Shown one piece after another: positions 46,601 through 55,500 of a DNA stretch of 64,000 nucleotides. The notes beneath the pieces were generated by a model. The model saw nothing but the letters and a program-made list of their open reading frames with translations, searched no databases and was not told where the DNA came from. The DNA is taken from NCBI GenBank assembly GCA_016839555.1, contig JAEOUA010000006.1, forward strand, positions 123,982 through 187,981, given 5' to 3'. Origin of the DNA: Promethearchaeota archaeon. GTDB taxonomy: Archaea > Asgardarchaeota > Lokiarchaeia > Sigyniarchaeales > SOKP01. Each line of letters opens with the position of its first letter. Positions within the stretch are counted from its first letter, which is position 1. Both the position numbers and the translations under genes were made by a program.

Positions 46601-46802
46601 CTTTTAATAATTCCTTTGCATATTTATGAAATGTATTTTTATTAATACGATTATTATTTTTTTTAGTAGTTATAAAGGTTTCACGTTTTAAAGGGCCAAA
46701 AACTGCGAGTGCATAAAGAATCTCAACTTTATACCTATCACGATTAGTACTATTTCTAATCTTATTTGGAATCTTGTCTGGAATAATATTATTATTTTTC
46801 AT
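43602..46802 (-). CDS. Winged-helix protein with long TPR array
   Basis: The 1,066-residue protein starts with a winged helix (residues about 25-95: VEILYALAVFGPLKRETF, then NTFHKYAKELLKEDLI, then YVGRNSEYKITPKGETELLK). A 300-residue mainly helical middle follows, then from about residue 410 roughly eighteen 34-residue tetratricopeptide repeats (for example ALEAIDKAIELDKRNEIFLL, ALEEINISINLNPSISLSY) to the C-terminus. It probably binds DNA and a protein partner. It is divergent from the ubiquitin-like/zinc-finger operon, with a palindrome between, and may regulate or sense for that operon. Confidence 0.8.
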   Translation of the reverse strand: MKNNNIIPDKIPNKIRNSTNRDRYKVEILYALAVFGPLKRETFITTKKNNNRINKNTFHKYAKELLKEDLIISYYVGRNSEYKITPKGETELLKRLENYSLDFNSLNKLEQKKLKQHIQKIIEFFNDFKIKDEEIKVQFLDLVNKITHDKLQETFPSERKFNKLLLYLVYNHPKFYNKYTISVENFIKKMHEEGRGIEDNVTEADLLLFKQKILKEKIYEKRVYTINSSTLENPLFFGENTEYGNLFVNILKLNLKRYYYLDNLDCIELNSESLDYLYKDILSDLIQNYKLFHKDLKEALYDLLDIIIKDINRDIYEKEKFTRKEYSRNFDIWNMSKKIIQERNNVKEKGPVQSKEILKKVKKIPTNKLRDINKIKESQSFKVGEEINLYNNIENQNHDILEILEAKGKYTQYIDKINEFININPNKIEYYVMKSRMLCDFIKDYDRALVTVNNGLDINKNEIALYINKAMILLNLNKLNKAIETLDQAIKLDNKNSLLLLKKSYILTEKGNFSDALKIINQALELDPENYLILTLKYENLEKLGKFNSAIQVINKAIKINPKETSLYIDKSRILCDNLNNYDIALKTVEKGLKIDEKEPLLYINKAMVLNNIDKKDKALEAIDKAIELDKRNEIFLLKKAYILYEKRELEKAKELIKKAINLSSEPYDYQLFYVDILMEQKYFDEAQQHLEKINKDHPNDEYIFAYKAQVFIELKEYEKSLENAEKALEINQNYIYGLQMKSIALRWLDRISESLEIIVEAISIDSQELYSHEIKAETFEIIEENVAALEEINYLINAEPNFYYYHNMKSRTLARLKKYQEALEEINISINLNPSISLSYKIKAEIYGRMKKYEEALKIENQAINLEPDDPYAYIMKAYILKFLGRYEEALNSIEKSNKLLPDNYDTYIIKEDCLFELGRYDEALEAIEKAIELNKKDIDLMDKARIKAKLKNKEEALKIIKRLINKTPKNAFYHDSFGEILMWSNEFEKAIHQYGKAIEFIEEDPTFYFDEDFRYETYIKMGMCYKELKILEESRKNIEKGKQLAEAVNDKKWIDKAENLLNTF

Positions 46803-46839
46803 TATTTTATAGTATGATTAATATAATAAATAGTTTGTC

Positions 46840-46861
46840 ATGCTAGGATATGTCCTAGCAT
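46840..46861. promoter_or_regulatory. Perfect 9-bp inverted repeat in divergent promoter region
   Basis: ATGCTAGGA and TCCTAGCAT are perfect reverse complements separated by TATG. The site lies between the two divergent start codons (46,802 and 46,953), the expected place for an operator bound by a dimeric regulator such as the winged-helix/TPR protein. A second, shorter palindrome CCTTAAGG lies about ten bases further right. Confidence 0.55.
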
Positions 46862-46952
46862 TTATATCAAGGTCCCTTAAGGTAAATATATTATCGATTA
46901 ATTATTTTATATTATAAAAAAAATGATATATAGTCTAAAGTGAGGTTTAAAC

Positions 46953-48689
46953 ATGAATTATGCAAATTTTAGCAAATGGAAATATGAATCTTATTTAATT
47001 TCATTAGGATCAAAAAATAATAAATTTGAAGAGCGAAAATTAAAATTAAGGTTTAGATTAATTGGAGTTCCTTCTAATCATGCTATTAAGGAATTTTTGG
47101 TTGAAACGAGTAACACTTTTGGTCAAATTAAGAGAAGTGTACAAAGAGAATATAGATTAAATCCCATAATTGATATTAATTTCATTTATAAAGGAAAAGT
47201 TTTACGAAATGATTTGAGAATTTCTCAAATTGGTGATCCCAAAATAATAGATCCAATAACTATAATATGTATGAATTCAGGCGGAGCAAAAAGAGTTAGA
47301 GAAGATGAAGATGAAATTAAAAAATTAATTCACGTACTTAGTGAAAAAATAATACCATATCGGTTTCGGTGGATTTCGAGACGAGTAGAAAACAAATTTA
47401 AGGAACTTAGCGATAATATTCCTCTTTTAAAACTAATATTTGCACATAAATTTGGAAGAGAATTAACATCTTTACTTGAAAATTTTTCTCATGGCCATAG
47501 ATTTGACTTAAGTGATTTTCTCCATTATAATAATAAGTATGGAAATAATCCACATAAATTATTAGATCTTTTACTGGAGGATTTTATTAAGAATTACAAT
47601 GAATATAATAGATATAGTGAATATAAAGATTTTAGGATTCTTATCTTTTCTACTTTACTAGAACTAATTCCATTAATTCCCATTAATGAGGAATCGGTTT
47701 TTTATGAAGCACTAAAACTTATAAATGACATTCAGATTGAAGAAAATGGAGAAATATTTCAAAAATTGTTAGAAATATTAAAAAATTCAAAAATTTCAAT
47801 AGAAAAGAAGCTATTGACATTTAATGTCATTGATAATAAAAATTTTGAAACATTACTTGATGATTTTAAATCATTTATATTAATGAATGATTTAGAATGT
47901 CCCTCAGAACTGAAGTTAGGTATTATAGACAGATTCGAAAGAGAAAATCCAAAATATTCTTCCATATTAGATAAAATAACTCCAAATCTGATTAAACTAA
48001 TAGAACAAAATATTAATCCAGAATTAGAAAAAAAAATAAATAAAATTTTATTTAATCAGGGAATGATTTGCGGAAATTGTGGAAGAATTATCAATGAACA
48101 TAAAAACTTTTCAGAAATTACCTTTTGTGAAGTATGTAATAAAACTTTTTGTCAAGAGTGTATTGAAAATGAAGATCTTCTTAATGAATGTGAGTTTTGT
48201 AATAGATTTATCTGCAAAACCCACGAGGAAGCATATAGCATAATTAATCTTGAAGAGAGAAATGTTGTTTTATGTGATATTTGTTTAGAAGAGAGGAAAT
48301 ATCAAAGTAATCAGATAATATGCAAATTATGCCAAAATAAAATCTTAAAATGCAGTAATGATGAATGTGAAATAAATATCTGTAGGAAACATCAAATTCG
48401 ATGTGTTATTTGCGATAAAAGGTATTGTTCGAAATGTAAAGAAAAATTTATGAGAGCGTTTGATTTTGGATTAGCTTGTCATAAATGTGTTGAAACGGAA
48501 ATTATAGAATGCGAAGAATGCGGAATTGAAATAGTCAAAAATTATAATGCATATAGCTGTTCAGATTGTGGAAAATATTTATGCGAAGAACATATTTTCA
48601 GTGTACCTGATTGGGGCAAAAAATACTGTAAGGAATGTCTAGAAAATTGGAAGGAATATACATTTCGAATGCAAGCTTTTGGACATTAA
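46953..48689 (+). CDS. Ubiquitin-like domain plus RING/treble-clef zinc-finger protein
   Basis: Residues about 30-111 form a beta-grasp ubiquitin-like domain. It has LKLRFRLIGV, KEFLVETSNTFGQIKRSV (hairpin plus helix), INFIYKGKVLRNDLRISQIG (matching the IFAGKQLEDGRTLSDYNI region of ubiquitin), and a last strand PITIICMNSGGAK with Gly110-Gly111. Residues 120-370 are helical. Residues 370-565 carry about thirty cysteines and several histidines in repeated CxxC pairs (CGNCG, CEVC, CQEC, CEFC, CKLC, CVIC, CSKC, CECC-like CEECG, CSDCG), a RING/B-box-like array. It leads a four-gene operon; GAGG ribosome site before ATG. Confidence 0.7.
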   Translation: MNYANFSKWKYESYLISLGSKNNKFEERKLKLRFRLIGVPSNHAIKEFLVETSNTFGQIKRSVQREYRLNPIIDINFIYKGKVLRNDLRISQIGDPKIIDPITIICMNSGGAKRVREDEDEIKKLIHVLSEKIIPYRFRWISRRVENKFKELSDNIPLLKLIFAHKFGRELTSLLENFSHGHRFDLSDFLHYNNKYGNNPHKLLDLLLEDFIKNYNEYNRYSEYKDFRILIFSTLLELIPLIPINEESVFYEALKLINDIQIEENGEIFQKLLEILKNSKISIEKKLLTFNVIDNKNFETLLDDFKSFILMNDLECPSELKLGIIDRFERENPKYSSILDKITPNLIKLIEQNINPELEKKINKILFNQGMICGNCGRIINEHKNFSEITFCEVCNKTFCQECIENEDLLNECEFCNRFICKTHEEAYSIINLEERNVVLCDICLEERKYQSNQIICKLCQNKILKCSNDECEINICRKHQIRCVICDKRYCSKCKEKFMRAFDFGLACHKCVETEIIECEECGIEIVKNYNAYSCSDCGKYLCEEHIFSVPDWGKKYCKECLENWKEYTFRMQAFGH

Positions 48690-48733
48690 AATTTAAATTT
48701 ATTAAAATTAATAAAAAAAAAGGTGAAATTATA

Positions 48734-49351
48734 ATGAATGAAGAAAAATATTCCGAGATTAAGGAGGATTTAAAAAATATAATTCATTCCTTAGTTGGAT
48801 TGTGCCCTGCCTATAATTCAATAGTACGAATTCTGCGTGATGGTAATGAGAAATTTATAGGCTATGTAAAGGCGGCTTATCCTGAAATCCTAGATCGTGA
48901 TATATTGTCTGTACTTCTTGGTTTGTTTGATGTTGAAACAGGAGAAACTTTATTGGTTAAGAGGAATGGAATAGGGGATAATCTAGTGGATTTAATCAAT
49001 AAAATCGAGGAAAAACTTGATAAGAAAGAAATAAGAGATTTAGTATCTGAATCGATGGGAGAGGGTGTTCCAAATCCTGTAAAGGATTATATTGAGGGAT
49101 GCATTGATGTTCTTAAAAAGAATGATGAAATTGCTTTAAAATTAATAAAACTAATCGCGGCAGATGGTTGGTATAATTTAAATAATTTAATTGAAAAAGT
49201 AAATGAAACATATAAATTAAATTTTAATAATGAAGAAATTTTCAAACATTTGAAAAATCTAGAAGATTTAGGACTCCTTGAATCTCTGAATGAAAACAGA
49301 ATCGAAATAATAAAGAAGTATTGTGAGCATATTCTTAACCTAACAAAATAG
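48734..49351 (+). CDS. Uncharacterised protein with C-terminal winged helix
   Basis: Start chosen at ATG 48734, which follows AAAGGTGAAA; the longer frame from 48,635 overlaps the previous gene. The 206-residue protein has an N-terminal alpha/beta region (IIHSLVGLCPAYNSIVRIL, then IGYVKAAYPEILDRDILSVLLGLFDVET) and a C-terminal winged-helix segment (GWYNLNNLIEKVNETYKL then IFKHLKNLEDLGLLESL). No catalytic motif is visible. It is 44 bases after the ubiquitin-like protein and 5 bases before the next gene. Confidence 0.6.
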   Translation: MNEEKYSEIKEDLKNIIHSLVGLCPAYNSIVRILRDGNEKFIGYVKAAYPEILDRDILSVLLGLFDVETGETLLVKRNGIGDNLVDLINKIEEKLDKKEIRDLVSESMGEGVPNPVKDYIEGCIDVLKKNDEIALKLIKLIAADGWYNLNNLIEKVNETYKLNFNNEEIFKHLKNLEDLGLLESLNENRIEIIKKYCEHILNLTK

Positions 49352-49356
49352 AAGGT

Positions 49357-51333
49357 GTGAAAAAAATCCAAAATCTTAAAAAAAAGCCTATAATAAATAA
49401 AAGAAAAAAATTAAATAGAGAAAAAAGTAATAGATTACAAACTAAAGAGGATAATACAAGTTTAAATGAGGGAAATCAATTAGAAATTAAGCAATTAATA
49501 CTAAAAAAGCAATCCCCTTTATTTAAACAGAATGAACATAATTTAATAGAGAAATCGAGAAAACTTAAATACAATAGTTTATCTAATGATAAAATATTTA
49601 AAAGGCTCAATAATGAAAAAAAAGTAGGAGAAGTTTTAAAACCGGTTAAAATTGAATCTGTAAAAAAATTTATTACTAATGATATTGAGGAAAGAAAAGA
49701 AGATTTTTTCTTTGAAAAGAAAAAACCAGAATTTAGAAAATTTAAAAAATCCAATACTAAAACATCTCTTTCAAGATTTATTCATCGAAATCACTTTAAA
49801 TTTGAAAAATTAAATGAAAATATAAATACCCAACTAATTAAATTCCATATGGGAAAAAAATTCTCTTTCAAACCAGAGTTAAAAGTGATAAAAAGAAGTA
49901 ATATTAATTTAATACCTTCATTTCAAGACAGTGAAAAAAATGATAAAAACATTTTAAGGAATAGAGGAATAAGTATGAATAGTGATGATAATACTGGAGT
50001 TAGAAAAGAATCAAAAAAGGAAATAAAAGAAAAATCTAGAAAAAAAGATAATATTAAGAAAAAATCTAATGAATTTGGTGATATCCAAGATAATGGAGAA
50101 GATGATTTATTTAATAAAATATTTCATAGCAATATTCAAGGTTTTCCAAAAGTTTTGGATTCAGAAGGTCCCTATTTAATATTAGTTGGAGTTAGAAAAA
50201 ATATTAAAGTCACAGACACCCTTCAAATACTTTTAAAAAAGATATATCGAAATGTTGTTGGAGGGAAACCAGATCCAGAAAATATTGGAGATAAAGAGGA
50301 TTTAAGGGATAATGGTGCCAAAGCAGGTAGAAATATAATTCTTCTAAATGAAGAATTATTCAAGCAAAAGACCTATGAAAATTATAAGGATCCTTTAAAT
50401 ATTAAAACGAATCTTTTAGATGAAGAATGGATTCTAAAAAAATTAGATGAAAATTATAGCCAGAGTTTCGGATTTCTCATACTCGAAGTTCCATTTGATA
50501 TTCTTGTAAAAGCATATAAAAGCTTAACCAAAAATATCCGAAAAATTAAACCTTCTCGGATAATATTATTAAGACCATTAAATAAATATACTCTGGAAGA
50601 ATTGAATTTAACAACTAACGAATTAGAAGGAAAAACAGATAAAAAAGATCCTATTACTAAAATAAGGAATTTTTCTAAAGCTCTTCATGGTTTTATTGTA
50701 CCAAAAGAGGATAAAAAATGGCAAAAGGGTAAAACATTTGATGACATTTTTCTAAGCTGTAGAAATGAAGAAGATCTCTTTAAGAAGAAGTTAAAGGAAA
50801 AATTTTCAATAAAAGTAAATGGTAAAAATATTCCCATCGAAAGACTAGTTAAAATTTCACCAAGAGAGAAACTAAAAGATTTTAAAAAAGAAAGTGAATT
50901 ACATTTTTTCTTAAAAACCATTCTTGTTAGATATTATTATGAAATTAAATGTTTAGAACTTGATCAGGTAAAAACAGAATATGAAACGCCATTAGCAAAT
51001 GATTCTGATAACGAGATAATACCTGATATTGAAATTAAAGAAAAAAATAAAGTTATTGAAGTTGAAACATTATACGGAACGGTTAATCCTATAGGAAAAA
51101 TCACAGAAACAATAGAAAAATATAAAAAAAGAAAATTTTACAAAATAAATGTAATTTTAACCAATTATGACATGTTCTTCTATTACAAGTTCATAAAGAA
51201 TATAAAGGAATTCTATAATAAAGAGGGCTATAAAATTGATTTTATGACTTTCAATTTTTCAAAAAGAAAGATTGATTTAATAGGAATAAATGAATTTAAA
51301 AAGAAATTTAATAATGATAATGAGTTAAAATAA
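49357..51333 (+). CDS. Large charged protein with C-terminal PD-(D/E)XK-like domain
   Basis: The 658-residue protein begins at GTG, after GAAGGT. The first 230 residues are very Lys/Glu/Asn-rich and probably disordered. Residues about 255-440 form an alpha/beta region (PYLILVGVRKNIKV, FGFLILEVPFDILVKAY, SRIILLRPLNKY) that I cannot name. The last 130 residues resemble a nuclease-type fold: LHFFLKTILVRYY, NEIIPDIEIKEKNKVIEVETLYGT (PD...E-x-E, so the usual Lys is not obvious), YKINVILTNYDMFFYY. It may bind or cut nucleic acid. The next gene begins 2 bases after its stop. Confidence 0.55.
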   Translation: MKKIQNLKKKPIINKRKKLNREKSNRLQTKEDNTSLNEGNQLEIKQLILKKQSPLFKQNEHNLIEKSRKLKYNSLSNDKIFKRLNNEKKVGEVLKPVKIESVKKFITNDIEERKEDFFFEKKKPEFRKFKKSNTKTSLSRFIHRNHFKFEKLNENINTQLIKFHMGKKFSFKPELKVIKRSNINLIPSFQDSEKNDKNILRNRGISMNSDDNTGVRKESKKEIKEKSRKKDNIKKKSNEFGDIQDNGEDDLFNKIFHSNIQGFPKVLDSEGPYLILVGVRKNIKVTDTLQILLKKIYRNVVGGKPDPENIGDKEDLRDNGAKAGRNIILLNEELFKQKTYENYKDPLNIKTNLLDEEWILKKLDENYSQSFGFLILEVPFDILVKAYKSLTKNIRKIKPSRIILLRPLNKYTLEELNLTTNELEGKTDKKDPITKIRNFSKALHGFIVPKEDKKWQKGKTFDDIFLSCRNEEDLFKKKLKEKFSIKVNGKNIPIERLVKISPREKLKDFKKESELHFFLKTILVRYYYEIKCLELDQVKTEYETPLANDSDNEIIPDIEIKEKNKVIEVETLYGTVNPIGKITETIEKYKKRKFYKINVILTNYDMFFYYKFIKNIKEFYNKEGYKIDFMTFNFSKRKIDLIGINEFKKKFNNDNELK

Positions 51334-51335
51334 AA

Positions 51336-52484
51336 GTGATTAGATTGTCTATTGGAAATAACATAGAAAAAATTTTAAATGATAAAGAAAGCGAAATTGT
51401 TGAATTTAAAGCATCATTTAAATGGGATATAGAGAAAAAAGAAATTAATAATAACCTTCTTGATGAAGTATCTGAAACGGTGGCAGCTTTCATGAATTCA
51501 AGAGGAGGTAATTTATTTATTGGAATTAAGGATAATGGCGAAATCTATGGATTAGCAAATGATATAAAACATTGTTTTCAAAAAAGCGTTGATGTACTAC
51601 AACAAAATGTCCCTCAATCAATAAAAGATAATTTAGGAGGAGCTGGTACGAATTATACAATGGATATTGAAAAATATGAAGGTAAAAAAATATGTATAAT
51701 TAAGGTTAGTCCATCCGATGAACCAATTTTTTTTCAAAACCGTGATTTCTATGTTAGAAGAGGAACATCAGACTATAAATTAAATTCTAAAGAAACATAT
51801 GAATATATCAAAATTCGATTTCTAGAATATAAAAAGTTGAGGTATGAGATCCCCAAAGTAATTAATCCTTTTGATGAAAGAATCGATATAATTCTGAAAA
51901 TCATTAAAAATTATGTTATAGAATATTATTTAAGCGGTCTTATAGGAAATTTTGATCGCTCAATTAATAAAGAAATTTTTAATTTAACAAAAATTATAAA
52001 TAAATTTGATTCTTCTTATTTACCAGAATTTATCAGATTACCAAATAATAAACCTAATTATCAATATCTTTCAAATCTTTTTTTTAATTGTAGTGCTAAT
52101 GATTTAAAGTTAATGTTAAGTAATAAAGAAATTGAAAAAGACAAAATTAAAAGAAGTATTTATTTACTCTCTGGAGATTTAGCATATATGATTTTTGAAA
52201 ATTATAAAAAACATTTGGAAAAGACTGTATTTTCTCTAAAAAAAATACATCGTCTCTTTGTTTTTGAAACAGAAAATAATGAATATTTTAAAGAAAGAAT
52301 TAGTCTAATTAAATTTAAAGAAGCTTTAAAAATCCTCAAAGAATATGGATTAATAAGTCTTTATGGTGAGGAATATAAAGGAAATAGCTCAGAAACGGAA
52401 TTACATATATTAGATAAGTTAAGATTAAAGGATTATGTACGGCAGAGTTCGATTTCTTTCCTAATTAACAAAAAGCGAGATTAA
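51336..52484 (+). CDS. AlbA_2/Schlafen-like domain protein
   Basis: The 382 residues begin with an AlbA_2 (Schlafen AlbA-type, divergent AAA_4) domain: SEIVEFKASFKWD, DEVSETVAAFMNSRGGNLFIGIKDNGEIYGL, then PIFFQNRDFYVRRGTSDYKL (about residues 18-150). The rest is helical and unrecognised, with a possible winged helix near the end (FKEALKILKEYGLISLY). AlbA_2 domains bind nucleic acids and occur in transcription regulators, antiviral Schlafens and bacterial defence genes. The start is GTG, 2 bases after the previous stop, so it is the last gene of a coupled four-gene operon. Confidence 0.78.
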   Translation: MIRLSIGNNIEKILNDKESEIVEFKASFKWDIEKKEINNNLLDEVSETVAAFMNSRGGNLFIGIKDNGEIYGLANDIKHCFQKSVDVLQQNVPQSIKDNLGGAGTNYTMDIEKYEGKKICIIKVSPSDEPIFFQNRDFYVRRGTSDYKLNSKETYEYIKIRFLEYKKLRYEIPKVINPFDERIDIILKIIKNYVIEYYLSGLIGNFDRSINKEIFNLTKIINKFDSSYLPEFIRLPNNKPNYQYLSNLFFNCSANDLKLMLSNKEIEKDKIKRSIYLLSGDLAYMIFENYKKHLEKTVFSLKKIHRLFVFETENNEYFKERISLIKFKEALKILKEYGLISLYGEEYKGNSSETELHILDKLRLKDYVRQSSISFLINKKRD

Positions 52485-52588
52485 AATTAATTAATTTCAA
52501 GACATTATTACTGATAAAATTTTAAAAATATCTAAATAATTTTTTCCATTTGAGAATAGATATCATTGCATTTCGGATTCAGATATTT

Positions 52589-55500
52589 TTAAGTATGGTA
52601 TCGAAATTTTATCCTTAATTTATCTTTATTCATATAAAAATTCAATTCTTTCTCATTATTGCAATAATCAAGCGCAAATCGCCGAATTTTTGCCGCCGTT
52701 TGCATTAATTCTTTATCATTGGGAATGTAAGTCAAGAAATTCTTGCTACAAATCAGAATGAATTTCGCCCGCGCCCGTGAGCTCAGCACATTGAACCGAT
52801 TCAAATTGTAAATGAACTCCTCCTCGCTTAAAAGTTGATCTTGAGCGGAAATGCCAATAGAAGTGATAATGAAATCCCGAGCGGAGCCTTGAAATTTTTC
52901 CACCGAGTAAATAGTCTTTTTCAGCAATTCCATTAATTCTCGTTCCCCAAGCGCGTTGAGGTCATAATCATTCAAAATTTGATGAAGTTGTCTGATAATT
53001 AAGCGTCCTTGAGCATTATGAGGCGCCACCACACCGAGTTTCTCCGTCCAAAACATTCGCTGAATATTCCTTAATTCTTTTTCAAAAGCTTTCGATTTTT
53101 CCGGTATATTCATTAAATAATACCCCAAAACCAGTTGAATAACGATATAAGCCTCGAGAGGACTAACTGCAGTTTCATATTTGTTCTGATGGATAATAGA
53201 TTCCACAGCAATTCCCTTATCCAATACATCAAGCACCCAGCTCTCTATTTTGGGCTCTTTCCCAGCAGCGATCCAATCTTGAAGGCGGTGAAAATCGCCC
53301 TCAATCGTTTTATCTTTATTCGTTAATGGCGCAATATCGCGTTCATATATGTCCATATAATTTGTAAAGTCCACGATGTCTTGATGGCTTCTATAGTTGA
53401 TTTGTAATTGGTCGTTAGGGATGCGATGATTATCCGCATAAAAACCAAAGAGATTATCCAGAATGGGCTCAAGTTTTTTCGGCGGAAGGACTTGCTGTAC
53501 AGGAGGTAATTGATTTTGGTCGCCCACAATTACTAATTTAGTTAACTCATCAACATCGGGGCTTCTTTTAGTTTCTTTAGAGACTAAATATAATTCATTT
53601 AATTTCTCGATATCAGAAATTTGTTGACCAGAGGCCGCCGATAAATCTTTAGACATAATTTCGACACCGAAATTTTTAACATATAGAAGTGCAGACATAA
53701 TCTGATTAACTGGCACTTGCGAGCTTTCATCTACAACAATAAGGTCAAATGCAAATCCCAAATTAATAAAGCTTAGTTTACCATATCTCTTCTTTTTTAA
53801 ATCAAACAATTGATGCGCATTGGTAAAAAGGATGAGATTTTCATTATGTGGCGCTAAGATATCATAAGATTTTTTATCGCTTTCATGAGTAATTTCCGCG
53901 AATACCTTAGCTCCAGCACCATTTATTTGTCTCATCTCTAGAGTTTTTTTATCTTTAAAATACGCATCATAAAGCGTTTTTGAACCGTGTAAGGAGGGTG
54001 GTTCTTGATCTCTGGAGTGAAGAAAGACGAGTTGAGCCTTCGCAGCTTCGGTTAAATTTCCCGTATTGTCTAAACTATTAAAAATCGTTTCAAAGACTAC
54101 CCGAAGAGCTGCATAAGAAAACGCCATAACCAGCACTTTCACGGGCCCTCTATTTTTTTCCTTTTGTCTATGAATATATTCATCGATAAGCATAGCAATG
54201 GTTTGGGTTTTTCCGGTTCCGGGAGGCCCTTGAATCCCATAGATGGTATACTTCATTGCGTTAAGGATGGCTTGTTCTTGGGAGGCATCGGGAGGTGGAG
54301 AAATCGGTGTTAATAATTTTTTAGGAGTATAAGAATAGGAGGGTAGCAGATTCGGGGCATAGAGATAGACCTCGGGCAGCCTTCCTTCGTAGGGGAACGG
54401 ATCTGGGTACTCCAAGGCAGTCTTTTGAGTCATATTCCATTTAAACGCCAATATTTTTCCCAGCCAAGATTCTCCAAAATTTTCTCTTAATAGCAATTTT
54501 TCTAATCTTTGAGCCCACGGATTTGATTCATAAGAATACAAATAAAAAGTATCATCAATAAGAATTCGCTCCCCAAGTTGTACTAAAGCTTGCCTTTTGT
54601 TTCGAAGATCTATTATTTTTTGAGAAATTTTATTAACTAAGGAGTAATCTTGAAGATAAGGCGACTGTTCCTCGAGCTCCTGGATATAATTATCCAACAA
54701 ATCAGTACTCCAGGTTTGAGTTCTAACCTGCCAGTGATTATTATCCCAATTCAAATCTTCAATCACAATTCTCCATTTATAATTTTTATAGCTGGGAGCA
54801 TCTCGTAACATTTCTGGTACGCAGATTACCCATGCTCCCTCATCAATTTTCACATTTGAAGACATTCCACCAAGTTCAAACTCATAAAAATACCCATTAT
54901 ATCCCCCGTAGCTACCACTTCCACTTGTCTCAGGAATCTGCCAGATACCATTGATTTTGGCCGATTTTAATTTTCCTACACCATAAGTGGGATACATACA
55001 TCGAATGTTATCAAGTTCAAACTCATTATAGGCAGTCGTATAATGTTCAAATAAATACCAAATTTGCGCAATATTGTGATATGATTCAGGTAATTCATAA
55101 TCGAAAAAATCTTCCATCGCCCGTGGCTTATTATATCCCAAAAGATAAGATTTCCCATGCTGTTGAAAAACTTGCCTTAACTTATCAAGCGTTCGCACTT
55201 TTTTTATCATCTGTTTCTTTAATTCGCTGAGAAGTGTTGCCTTTTTTTGGCCGTCATTATATAAGTAGCGATACCATTGCTGGAAATCAATAAAATTGAA
55301 ATGGCGGTTCCAGAAAACCTCGTAGAAGATTTGCTCTTTATACCCAAATATGGGTTGATATTTTGGTATTTTAGATAGATATTTCGCCAGTTCATGCCAA
55401 GTATAATTAATAATCAAAGGAAAACTCATGGTGGTTTCGGCAAATGCTCTGAGATTAAAGAACTTCTTATGATGATAAGGATGCTTTACGTTCGATTCCG

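Noticed and set aside
46840..46861. Transcription terminator hairpin
   Set aside because: It lies between two divergent start codons with no T-run, so an operator is more likely.
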